The position numbers and the translations under genes were made by a program. From contig DEWK01000024.1 of NCBI GenBank assembly GCA_002363615.1, forward strand, positions 1 through 64,000: DNA of 64,000 nucleotides. The letters are read 5' to 3'. The stretch is from Lachnospira sp. UBA3212. GTDB lineage: Bacteria > Bacillota > Clostridia > Lachnospirales > Lachnospiraceae. Positions 1 to 8,019 of this stretch are shown here, piece after piece. Position 1 is the stretch's first letter; every line of letters begins with the position of its first letter. The notes beneath the pieces were generated by a model, which saw nothing but the letters and a program-made list of their open reading frames with translations, searched no databases and was not told the origin of the DNA.

Positions 1-1243
1 GCACTTAACTTGACAATTCAAGATCAAGAAAAAGCAATATGATGCGGATCAGGAGTTGGCTCCTTTGGTAAGACAAATCGACTATTTTAGAGAAATTGGT
101 TCGGATTTTTCTACAGCGAAGGAGGTTCGTTTATATGATTGTAGAAAGGCCTTTTTAAATCAATATAGAGATTTATATAGACATATGACCGAAATTGTAA
201 ATCGAATTGTGGCTTCCAGAAAAAATTCTGCCCTAGTGGCTGAAATTGGAAATAGCCTGGTAGATATCGTAATATATCTGATATTAGGTTACCAGTTGTT
301 AGTTCAGAAAGACATTAGTATTGCTGTATTCTCGGCAATGTTAGTTGCAGTGCATACCTTTCATCAAAGCATGAGTCGTATGATCGAAACAGTTGCTGAC
401 TTAGATAACAATGCGATGCACTTGAAGGATTATTTTGAATTTATTACCATTCCTGAGAAATTTTCCAAAAAAGGAAAAGATCCACAGAGCAATCAGTTTG
501 AAATTACATTTGAAAATGTGGGATTCTTATATCCGAATGCAGAAAAATTTGCACTTAGAAATATTAATTTAACCATTCATAGCGGTGAGAGAATTTCCTT
601 GGTGGGAGAAAATGGTTCCGGTAAAACCACCTTAATCAAACTTTTAATGAGGCTTTATGATCCAACAGAGGGAAGAATTTTATTAAATGGGGTGGACATT
701 AAGGAAATCGCCTACGATAAATATTTGCAATTATTCTCCACGGTTTTTCAGGACTTTAAAGTATATGCATTTTCTATTGAAAATAATCTTACCATGTTCC
801 ATGAAACCGAAAAAGATAGAATTCAATCTGCCTTAGATCAGGTGGGAATTTTAGACTATGTAAACTCTTTACCAAAAGGACTTGATACCTACTTTACAAC
901 GGTATTTGATAAAGAGGGAGTGGAATTGTCAGGAGGACAAAACCAGAAATTAGCAATCGCTAGGGCAATTATAAAAGATGCACCTATTTTTATTTTGGAC
1001 GAGCCAACGGCAGCATTAGACCCAAGAGCAGAAAAAGAAATCTTTGAAAGTTTTGATGTTGCGATTAAGAATAAAACAGCGATTTATATTTCCCATCGCT
1101 TATCGTCTTGTATTATTTCCGATTACATTTTTGTCTTAAAAAATGGAAGTTTAATAGAAAGTGGTAAGCACGAAGAATTATTAGAAAGGAATGGATTATA
1201 TAGTGAATTATTCAGGATGCAAGCAGACTACTACATCAAATAG
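1..1243 (+). CDS. ABC exporter, membrane-ATPase half transporter (5' partial, frameshift near start)
   Basis: The visible part holds the end of a transmembrane exporter domain followed by a complete nucleotide-binding domain: Walker A GENGSGKTT, Q-loop VFQDF, signature LSGGQ, Walker B FILDEPTAALD and switch His in ISHRLS. It should act as a half-exporter dimer in the membrane. The reading frame is continuous only from about base 14. Frame 1 (ALNLTIQDQEK) runs into a stop at 40-42, and removing one A from the A-run at 29-33 joins it to the downstream frame as DQEKQYDADQEL, typical exporter-linker sequence. So either a frameshift or a base-call error lies here. A TTG at 56 could restart translation but would leave an incomplete membrane domain. 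The protease gene follows with overlap, which suggests peptide export. The substrate is unknown. Confidence 0.85.
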
Positions 1244-2105
1244 GCCTCATATTCTTGTTATTGACAGTGGGGCAGAACTTTCTCATAAAGGGTTAAAGGG
1301 AATCTCCATTGTAAATAAATTACATTTTTTTCTAACAGAGGAAGGAATTGCTGTAGACGATCAAATTGAAGATAGGAATGGTCATGGTACGGCTGTTTTA
1401 GAAAAAATATATAAAAGCATGGGGGGAGTGGAGGCGGACTATACCATTGTAAAACTTTTTGAAAATGAAGAGACGATTCAAATAGAAAGCCTTTTGTCAG
1501 TCCTTATTTATATTTATGAACATGTTCCTTGCGACATTATCAATATGAGTATTGGAATTACGGAAACAGAACATTATAAAGAATTAGAATTATGCATGCG
1601 AAAATTAAGGGAGAAGGGAATCGTTCTAATCGCTGCATTTGACAACTATGGAATGATGTCTTTTCCGGCAGCATTTGATTTTGTCTATGGAGTAGATGAG
1701 TCAGAAGAGGTAGAGGGAAATAATTTCCGATTTGTAAAAAACAGTCCCAGTAATATTTTGATGAAAAAGGCAATCCATCGGGTGGCTTGGCTAAATGATT
1801 CTTATATCGCAATGAAGGGAACTAGTTTTTCAACACCTGTATTCACCGCAAAAGTAGCAAAAGCTTTGTTTCAAATCCAAGATCGAAAGAATCTAGATGA
1901 ATGGATTTTAGAACAGGGAATGGGAAATTTGGAAGAAAAGGATTCAGGTAGGATTCTTGAAAGGAATGCTTATACCCCTCCAAAAAAGGCCATTGTATTT
2001 CCTTATAACAAGGAAATTGAAACTATTATTACGCATGATATTGATTTTATAATAAAAAAATCTGCGGTTTTTGAAATTGCAGAAAACAATATACAAAAAA
2101 GATGA
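1191..2105 (+). CDS. Subtilisin-like (S8) serine protease without signal peptide
   Basis: A peptidase S8 domain fills the protein. The catalytic Asp is in HILVIDSG (about residue 25), His in NGHGT (about 65), the oxyanion Asn in AAFDNYG and Ser in GTSFSTP (about 213). There is no signal peptide, propeptide or anchor, so a cytoplasmic enzyme is expected. It is about 300 aa, roughly the bare catalytic domain. The reading frame overlaps the end of the ABC exporter by 53 bases. ATG at 1191 has an AAAGGA immediately upstream, which is too close, and GTG at 1203 is an alternative start. Known intracellular S8 enzymes next to exporters cleave leader peptides in lanthipeptide and related RiPP clusters. 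That role here is inference, because no precursor gene lies in the window. Confidence 0.85.
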   Translation: MDYIVNYSGCKQTTTSNRPHILVIDSGAELSHKGLKGISIVNKLHFFLTEEGIAVDDQIEDRNGHGTAVLEKIYKSMGGVEADYTIVKLFENEETIQIESLLSVLIYIYEHVPCDIINMSIGITETEHYKELELCMRKLREKGIVLIAAFDNYGMMSFPAAFDFVYGVDESEEVEGNNFRFVKNSPSNILMKKAIHRVAWLNDSYIAMKGTSFSTPVFTAKVAKALFQIQDRKNLDEWILEQGMGNLEEKDSGRILERNAYTPPKKAIVFPYNKEIETIITHDIDFIIKKSAVFEIAENNIQKR

Positions 2106-2123
2106 TTAATATGGAGGTGTAAA

Positions 2124-4442
2124 TTGTTTAAATTAGCATTAAGTTACATCATTAAGATGAAGAAAAATACTATTGTATGTCTGTCAGGCCTGATAGTATC
2201 TATTATTCTTTTATTTTCCTTGGTTCAGATTGGTTATATGATTATGGACAGTTATCAGTCTATGATGACATCAAATTCTAATTATGACATCACTATATCA
2301 AATTTGAATTTTGATCAATTAGAGGAGATAAATTCGACTTTTGAAAATACTTATGAAATGTCGGGGGTAATTTTTGCTGCCGATTACCAGGAAAGCAATA
2401 CTGTCAATCATTATATTGTGGGCGTTGAAGGAAATTGGCTGAAAACCTTTTCTGTAACGATGGTGAATGGTACGTCTCCTTCTAAAGCTGGGGATATTGT
2501 AATCGAAGAACGATATGCAAAGTCACACGGTTTGAAAACGGGGGATGCTTTAGAAAATGTGACCTTATCTGGAGATATGGGAGAATGTAAGGCTGAATTT
2601 AAGGTGTGTGGTATTGTATCAGATACACCTTCTTACACTAATGGAACCTTTATGTTTATATGTCTAGATGAGGCAAAAAGCATTCTTGAAAAAAATGAAC
2701 TTTATGAAGAAAATCCAGCCTATACAAGCTATTTCTTAATTGATGAACACGGATATCCTGAGGATGAAATATATTATGTTTATTCATATATATTTAAGAA
2801 TTATGATAAAAATGTATATACTAATTTTGTTGAAAATCCTACAAAGTATGATCTTTATTATAATGATTCCGGAATATTTTCCGGCATAAATTCGGCGGTT
2901 AAGGCAGTTGCCGGGTTTGTCTCAATCATAATGGTAATCTTTATATACTATATGATGCATATTAATCTTCAGGGAAAATATAAACAATACGGAATTATTC
3001 GTGCCATAGGAGCAAAAAAGAGTCAAATAGCTTCATTAATAGGATGCGAACTGATGATATATATCATTATAAGTTTAGTGATTGGCTGCATTGGCGGTAT
3101 AATCTTCAATAATTTTTTTGCAAAGAAAATTATTGCTATTCTCCTTGGAAAAGAAGTGGCTATAAATAATGCCTTAAATTATAAAATCATTATATATATG
3201 ATACTGATAATCACCGTGCCTAGTTTACTGGTGTGGTTCATATTTATAATTAAGCTTCGAAATAAAAATCCAATAGATTTAATACAGAAAAAAGAAGTAT
3301 TCGCCAACAAAAAATTTATAAATGCAAAAAACATATATATAGATTTAATAGTAAATAATTCTTACAGAAATCGTAAAAACAGCAGGGCTTTAATTATAAC
3401 CATGTTCTTAGCCAGCCTAATGACGATTTTGTTTATAAACGGAGCTAGTTCTGTTTCCTTCAATATAAACAAAAGTATATTCGCTTTTTCAAATTGTGAG
3501 GTTACTATTAGCCTAGCTAATCTGGATTATACATATTTTCCAGAGGAACAGCTGGATGAAATAAGCTCAGAGATTAACTGTATGTATAAACAGAGTATTC
3601 TTAAATCTTATCATGACCAGCTTTCCGTAAAAAAAGATAATGAGGAAATGAAAAATTATACTCTGATAGTATACAGCGACGATATGATGAAAAAACTTAT
3701 TGACATAAACAAACTAGATAATGACTGTCATATAGTTACCTTTGGAGATGAAGTGTCAGGCTGTAAAGAACTTGTGGTTTCAATTGACGGGAAAGAATAT
3801 AAGATTAATGTGGATGGAAATGTTTCAAATGAATATCCTAGTTTAAGAGGAATAATGACAAATAATTATGAAGGTGCGGTTATCGTTGATGAAAGCTATG
3901 CAAGAGAGAATTTAGGATTTGCAGGTCAATGGAATGATATTTTTATAGATGGCGATATAACTAGTCAGGAGCTAACAGATATTTTAGGGGAAGACAATTT
4001 TGAGTATTATGACTTAAATGCTGCTGTTTCACAGTCACAGAGTCAATTGCAGAGTATACTGGTGCTATTGGCATATATGGCTGTTTCTATTATACTTTTG
4101 TCAATTTTCTTAATTAGGTCGATAGTAAAGGAAAGTTTTGAACACAGAAAAAAAGAAATAGGTATGATATGCGCAATTGGAACCAGAAAAAATCAAATGA
4201 CATTAATACTTGTGGGAGAAACACTTCTATTAGTTGTTTTAGCCACAATAATTTCCAGTATTATATCTATTCCAATCTCTATGTATGTGTACGAAATTAT
4301 GAATAGCGAAAGTGGGCTTCCATGGCAAGGCTTTGGAATTGGAATACCATTGATTATGCTGTTATCAGGATTAGTTATTTGGATTAATGTAAAAGGTTGT
4401 ATGAAGGAAAAAATTGCATATTTGCTGAAGTGTGAGGAATAA
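2124..4442 (+). CDS. FtsX-type ABC transporter permease
   Basis: The protein has 772 aa with the duplicated FtsX layout: one N-terminal membrane helix (about 12-40), a long extracytoplasmic domain, three helices at about 260-375, another helix near 420-440, a second extracytoplasmic domain, and three helices at about 675-765. The cytoplasmic loops carry paired motifs, IIRAIGAKKSQI and MICAIGTRKNQM, that contact the ATPase. TTG at 2124 is the start, with GGAGGTG six bases upstream. The gene for the partner ATPase follows three bases after the stop. MacB/BceB-like systems of this shape move peptides or detach them from the membrane and often give resistance to antimicrobial peptides. Next to an exporter and a protease it may be the self-immunity pump. 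The base composition is clearly more AT-rich than in the genes from 6 kb on. Confidence 0.85.
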   Translation: MFKLALSYIIKMKKNTIVCLSGLIVSIILLFSLVQIGYMIMDSYQSMMTSNSNYDITISNLNFDQLEEINSTFENTYEMSGVIFAADYQESNTVNHYIVGVEGNWLKTFSVTMVNGTSPSKAGDIVIEERYAKSHGLKTGDALENVTLSGDMGECKAEFKVCGIVSDTPSYTNGTFMFICLDEAKSILEKNELYEENPAYTSYFLIDEHGYPEDEIYYVYSYIFKNYDKNVYTNFVENPTKYDLYYNDSGIFSGINSAVKAVAGFVSIIMVIFIYYMMHINLQGKYKQYGIIRAIGAKKSQIASLIGCELMIYIIISLVIGCIGGIIFNNFFAKKIIAILLGKEVAINNALNYKIIIYMILIITVPSLLVWFIFIIKLRNKNPIDLIQKKEVFANKKFINAKNIYIDLIVNNSYRNRKNSRALIITMFLASLMTILFINGASSVSFNINKSIFAFSNCEVTISLANLDYTYFPEEQLDEISSEINCMYKQSILKSYHDQLSVKKDNEEMKNYTLIVYSDDMMKKLIDINKLDNDCHIVTFGDEVSGCKELVVSIDGKEYKINVDGNVSNEYPSLRGIMTNNYEGAVIVDESYARENLGFAGQWNDIFIDGDITSQELTDILGEDNFEYYDLNAAVSQSQSQLQSILVLLAYMAVSIILLSIFLIRSIVKESFEHRKKEIGMICAIGTRKNQMTLILVGETLLLVVLATIISSIISIPISMYVYEIMNSESGLPWQGFGIGIPLIMLLSGLVIWINVKGCMKEKIAYLLKCEE

Positions 4443-4445
4443 GAT

Positions 4446-5090
4446 ATGAATATAATAGAAATTAGAAATTTAGAAAAAACCTACGTAGACGGAGATAATA
4501 AAAATAAAGTTATTGATAATTTATCATTAAATATTGAAGAAAAGAAATTTGTTGCAATAACCGGTAAAAGCGGATCTGGAAAGAGTACTCTGTTAAATAT
4601 TATAAGCGGATTAGATACTGCAGATAAAGGTTTGGTTATGGTTAATGGAAAGAATATTCATAAACCTAATGATGCAGAATTATCTAGCTTTAGAGCTAAT
4701 GACTTAGGTTTTGTATTTCAGGATTTTAATTTAATTCCTGTGTTATCAGTATACGATAATATTGTGTTACCAATAAAAATTTCAAAGGGAAATATCGATA
4801 GAATTTACATTGATGAAGTTATGAGTATGCTTGGAATATATGAAAAAAAGGATGTTTTACCTGGAAAGTTATCAGGTGGACAAAGACAGCGCGTAGCTAT
4901 TGCGAGAGCTTTGGCAAATAAACCGTCAATTATTATGGCAGATGAACCAACTGGAAATCTAGATAAGAATACTGGTGACATTGTTCTTAATCTTCTAGTT
5001 GAAGGTATAAGAAAGTATAATCAAACTTTGGTAATGGTTACTCATGATATGGATATTGCAGCAAAAGCAGATCAAATACTTCGATTGTAA
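4446..5090 (+). CDS. ABC transporter ATP-binding protein (MacB/LolD type)
   Basis: This 214-aa stand-alone ATPase has Walker A GKSGSGKST (about residue 40), Q-loop FVFQDFNLIPV, signature LSGGQRQRVAIARAL, Walker B IIMADEPTGNLD and switch His in VTHDMD. These are the family features of ATPases that pair with FtsX/MacB permeases. It starts three bases after the permease stop, so the two are co-translated partners. ATP hydrolysis would drive conformational change in the permease rather than classical import. A terminator follows at 5174, which ends the operon. The gene shares the AT-rich composition of its neighbours. Confidence 0.92.
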   Translation: MNIIEIRNLEKTYVDGDNKNKVIDNLSLNIEEKKFVAITGKSGSGKSTLLNIISGLDTADKGLVMVNGKNIHKPNDAELSSFRANDLGFVFQDFNLIPVLSVYDNIVLPIKISKGNIDRIYIDEVMSMLGIYEKKDVLPGKLSGGQRQRVAIARALANKPSIIMADEPTGNLDKNTGDIVLNLLVEGIRKYNQTLVMVTHDMDIAAKADQILRL

Positions 5091-5173
5091 TAAGATACAT
5101 TAAAAATCTCATTTCAAAATCATAAATCCGGGTTATAAGACTCGCCATATTTATGTAAGCGATTCAAAACAAG

Positions 5174-5210
5174 GCATTTGTCTAAATTACTTAGGCAAAT
5201 GCTATTTTTT
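5174..5210 (+). terminator. Intrinsic terminator after the ABC/protease operon
   Basis: The stem pairs GCATTTG (5174-5180) with CAAATGC (5196-5202) and continues through CTAA/TTAG around a five-base loop. A run of T follows. Confidence 0.8.
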
Positions 5211-5240
5211 TGTGAATATAAAAGAATTTCTAAAATCCTA

Positions 5241-5271
5241 TTGACTTCGAGTTAACTGTAAGTTGTAATAT
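5241..5271 (+). promoter_or_regulatory. MerR-style promoter of the DUF3737 gene
   Basis: A -35 box TTGACT (5241-5246) is followed 19 bases later by TAATAT (5266-5271), although a 17-base reading to TGTAAT also exists. The spacer contains the dyad GAGTTAACT with flanking CTT and AAG. Over-long spacers with a central dyad are the hallmark of promoters activated by MerR-family regulators. No MerR gene is in the window, so the regulator is unknown. Confidence 0.5.
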
Positions 5272-5317
5272 AAGAACAGGGACAGTAATTAGTAGAGAAC
5301 GATAAGGAAGGGTTTGA

Positions 5318-6151
5318 ATGAATAAAATACAAGAGGAACGATTTGATGAAGAACGTGCTTTGTACGGAAGCCAGGGGCTTGAAATCCAACATTGCCAGTT
5401 TGATGGCCCAGCAGACGGAGAAAGTGCTTTAAAGGAATGTAAGGAAATTAAGGTTTCGGATTCCTTCTTTAACTTAAGATATCCCTTTTGGCACGATGAA
5501 GACTTAATCATTCAGGGATGTGAATTAACCCCTAATTGTAGGGCGGCTCTTTGGTACAGCAAGAAGGTAAAGATTTTTGACACAAAGTTACATGGAATCA
5601 AGGCTCTTCGAGAATGCAAGGAAGTAGAAATGGAAGGCTGCCATGTAATATCACCGGAATTTGGTTGGTCAGTGGATGATCTTTCTATGAAGGACACTGA
5701 GGTTGAGAGTGAATATTTTATGCTGAGATCTAACCGCCTTCACTTTGATCAGGTGACTTTAAAGGGAAAGTATTCCTTCCAGTATATTACCGATTCGGTA
5801 TTTGAAAATTGTGACTTTAATACCAAAGATGCTTTCTGGCATGCAAAAAATGTGACCGTAAAAAACAGCACCATTCGTGGAGAATATTTGGCTTGGTACT
5901 GTGAAGATGTTACATTTGAAAATTGCACTATGATAGGAACCCAGCCTCTTTGCTATTGTAAGGGCTTAAAGCTTATTAACTGTGAGATGTTAGAGGCGGA
6001 TCTGGCCTTTGAAAAGTCAGAGGTGGAGGCAACCTTAACCCAGCCGATGATCAGTATAAAAAATCCTAGGAGTGGAAGTATTCGACTTCCGGGCCTTGGA
6101 GAATTAATTATGGATGATGATGGGGCGGAGGGAAAGGTAATTGTAGAATAA
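5318..6151 (+). CDS. DUF3737 family protein, right-handed beta-helix
   Basis: The 277-aa cytoplasmic protein is built from short repeats of the kind 'ECKEIKVSDSFF', 'SKKVKIFDTKL', 'CEDVTFENCTM', which fold as a right-handed parallel beta-helix. The arrangement and length match DUF3737. No signal peptide or membrane helix is present. Biochemical function is not established for the family. The gene stands alone, ATG 5318 following AAGGAAGGG, behind a MerR-style promoter and ahead of the thiamine riboswitch, so it is probably a single stress- or redox-induced transcription unit. Confidence 0.8.
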   Translation: MNKIQEERFDEERALYGSQGLEIQHCQFDGPADGESALKECKEIKVSDSFFNLRYPFWHDEDLIIQGCELTPNCRAALWYSKKVKIFDTKLHGIKALRECKEVEMEGCHVISPEFGWSVDDLSMKDTEVESEYFMLRSNRLHFDQVTLKGKYSFQYITDSVFENCDFNTKDAFWHAKNVTVKNSTIRGEYLAWYCEDVTFENCTMIGTQPLCYCKGLKLINCEMLEADLAFEKSEVEATLTQPMISIKNPRSGSIRLPGLGELIMDDDGAEGKVIVE

Positions 6152-6208
6152 AAAAATTTGGCTTGCTTTCTAAGGCAAATGGGTATAAGATAGCATACGA
6201 AATAAAAG

Positions 6209-6288
6209 AACGGGAGCTTGTCATACAGGCTGAGAGGAAGGTGAGACCTTCGACCGAAAACCTGATTTGGATAATGCCAACGTAGGGA
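6209..6288 (+). ncRNA. TPP riboswitch (THI element)
   Basis: The conserved TPP aptamer pieces occur in order: CGGGAGC, GGCTGAGAGG (6229-6238), GAGACCTTCGACC, AACCTGATTTGGATAATGCC (6259-6278) and AACGTAGGGA. A terminator hairpin follows at 6315, so the likely control is transcription termination when thiamine pyrophosphate is bound. A weak promoter (TTGCTT, 17 bases, TAAGAT) lies at 6163-6191. It precedes thiSFGHE, which fits the aptamer. Confidence 0.96.
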
Positions 6289-6314
6289 TGCCTAATAACA
6301 TTGTAGATGATGTA

Positions 6315-6345
6315 GGGAGTTACCAAATCGGTGGCTTCCTTTTTT
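6315..6345 (+). terminator. Terminator of the TPP riboswitch expression platform
   Basis: A 10-bp stem (GGGAGTTACC with GGTGGCTTCC, including G-U pairs) with loop AAATC is followed by TTTTTT. It sits between the aptamer and thiS and is the expected off-state hairpin. Confidence 0.75.
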
Positions 6346-6388
6346 ATTTCCGCAAGAATGCATGAAGAAAATAGAAGGAGGTGACAGG

Positions 6389-6583
6389 ATGGTTAAGGTA
6401 AATGGAGAGACGATGGAACTTGCTGGAAAATCCTTAGAGGAATACCTGGTATCTGCTGAATACAATATGAAGCGTATTGCAGTGGAACGAAATGGACGGA
6501 TTGTTCCAAAGGCTGAATACGCTACTACAATTCTTTGCGATGAAGACAGCATCGAGGTTGTAAGTTTTGTAGGAGGTGGCTGA
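6389..6583 (+). CDS. thiS: Sulfur carrier protein ThiS
   Basis: This 64-aa ubiquitin-like sulfur carrier ends in the required Gly-Gly (VVSFVGGG). ThiF adenylates the C-terminal carboxylate, which is then converted to a thiocarboxylate that supplies sulfur to ThiG. ATG 6389 is chosen because AAGGAGGTG ends six bases before it; an in-frame ATG at 6362 has no ribosome site. It is the first gene of the riboswitch-controlled thi operon. The last codons, GGA GGT GGC, also form the Shine-Dalgarno of thiF. Confidence 0.93.
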   Translation: MVKVNGETMELAGKSLEEYLVSAEYNMKRIAVERNGRIVPKAEYATTILCDEDSIEVVSFVGGG

Positions 6584-6584
6584 T

Positions 6585-7220
6585 ATGATTCCAAGCAAGG
6601 AAGCATGGGACAAGGTTCTTAGGGAACGTCACGGCAAGGAGAGACAAGACAAGTTTGAGGCCGCTACAGTTGCGGTTTGCGGACTGGGAGGCTTAGGCTC
6701 TAATATTGCTATTTGCCTGGCAAGAGCCGGTGTGGGAAAACTTGTATTAATTGATTTTGATCAAGTAGATATTAGTAATCTCCACCGTCAACAATACAAG
6801 GTTGCCCAGTTGGGCCAGTATAAAACGGATGCCCTAAGGGATAATTTGAAAGAAATCGCACCTTATGTAGAAGTAAAAACTCACCAGGTTCTTTTAAAGG
6901 AAGACAATGCCGGGGAGATTTTAAAGGAAGCAGATATTATCTGCGAAGCCTTCGACCAGCCGGAAGCCAAGGCTATGTTAACCAATCTGGTTTTAGAGAA
7001 ATTTCCGGAGAAATACCTGGTGGCAGGTTCGGGAATGGCAGGGATGAAAAGTGGAAATTTGATTCAAACAAAGAAGATTACAGATCATTTTTATCTTTGT
7101 GGGGATCTTAGTTCGGATATTGCAGATGGGATGGGGCTTGTTTCCGCAAGAGTTATGATTTGTGCTGCACAAGAAGCACTGGTAGTTTTACGTTTATTGG
7201 CTGGAGAAAAAGACAGCTAA
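6585..7220 (+). CDS. thiF: ThiS adenylyltransferase ThiF
   Basis: An E1-like nucleotide-binding fold is seen with CGLGGLGSN (ATP loop), the DFDQVDISNLHRQQY segment and EAFDQPEAK. It adenylates the ThiS C-terminus in thiazole synthesis. At 211 aa it is the short clostridial form. No paired CxxC zinc-binding motifs are present, unlike the E. coli protein. ATG 6585 is preceded by AGGAGGTG at 6571, whereas an upstream GTG at 6576 would lie inside that site. It begins one base after the thiS stop. Confidence 0.92.
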   Translation: MIPSKEAWDKVLRERHGKERQDKFEAATVAVCGLGGLGSNIAICLARAGVGKLVLIDFDQVDISNLHRQQYKVAQLGQYKTDALRDNLKEIAPYVEVKTHQVLLKEDNAGEILKEADIICEAFDQPEAKAMLTNLVLEKFPEKYLVAGSGMAGMKSGNLIQTKKITDHFYLCGDLSSDIADGMGLVSARVMICAAQEALVVLRLLAGEKDS

Positions 7221-7238
7221 GGAAAGAAGGAGAGTCAC

Positions 7239-8009
7239 ATGACAAAGGATACATTGATAATTGGTGGACATGAATTTCAGTCACGTTTTATTTTAGGTTC
7301 TGGAAAATATTCCATGAAGTTAATCGAGGCTGCGGTAAAGGACGCGGGGGCAGAGATTATTACTATGTCGGTAAGACGTGCAAACACCAAGGAGCAGGAA
7401 AATATTTTGGATTATATTCCGGAGGGAGTTACTTTACTTCCAAATACTTCTGGAGCAAGAACTGCAGAAGAAGCTGTTCGAATTGCAAGACTTGCAAGAG
7501 AACTTGGATGTGGAGATTTTATAAAAATCGAAATCATGAGAGATTCTAAATACCTCTTACCGGATAATCAGGAGACCATTAAGGCAACAGAAATCCTTGC
7601 CAAGGAAGGATTTGTGGTTATGCCATATATGTATCCGGATTTAAATGTGGCCAGAGATTTAATGAATGCCGGTGCGGCCACCATTATGCCACTGGCTTCT
7701 CCAATCGGTTCGAATAAGGGACTTGCTACCAAGGAGTTTATTCAGATTTTAATTGATGAAATTAATCTGCCAATCATTGTGGATGCAGGAATTGGTAAGC
7801 CATCCGAAGCATGTCAGGCTATGGAAATGGGTGCAGCAGCGATTATGGCCAATACTGCCCTTGCCACTGCTGGTGACTTGACCTTAATGGCTTCTGCTTT
7901 TAAGGACGCCATCCAGGCTGGACGTAAGGCATATCTTGCAGGACTGGGTAGGGTTTTAACCCGTGGAGCCTCTTCTTCGGATCCATTGACCGGATTTTTA
8001 AGAGACTAG
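7239..8009 (+). CDS. thiG: Thiazole synthase ThiG
   Basis: The 256-aa TIM-barrel protein condenses 1-deoxy-xylulose 5-phosphate, dehydroglycine and ThiS thiocarboxylate into the thiazole phosphate. Recognisable family segments are FILGSGKY, MSVRRANT, LLPNTSGA, FIKIEIM with the Schiff-base Lys, MPLASPIGSNKGL and VDAGIGKPSEA. The length is normal. ATG 7239 follows GGAAAGAAGGAG, and the gene lies between thiF and thiH, its usual partners. Confidence 0.96.
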   Translation: MTKDTLIIGGHEFQSRFILGSGKYSMKLIEAAVKDAGAEIITMSVRRANTKEQENILDYIPEGVTLLPNTSGARTAEEAVRIARLARELGCGDFIKIEIMRDSKYLLPDNQETIKATEILAKEGFVVMPYMYPDLNVARDLMNAGAATIMPLASPIGSNKGLATKEFIQILIDEINLPIIVDAGIGKPSEACQAMEMGAAAIMANTALATAGDLTLMASAFKDAIQAGRKAYLAGLGRVLTRGASSSDPLTGFLRD

Positions 8010-8019
8010 GAGGCGGGAC

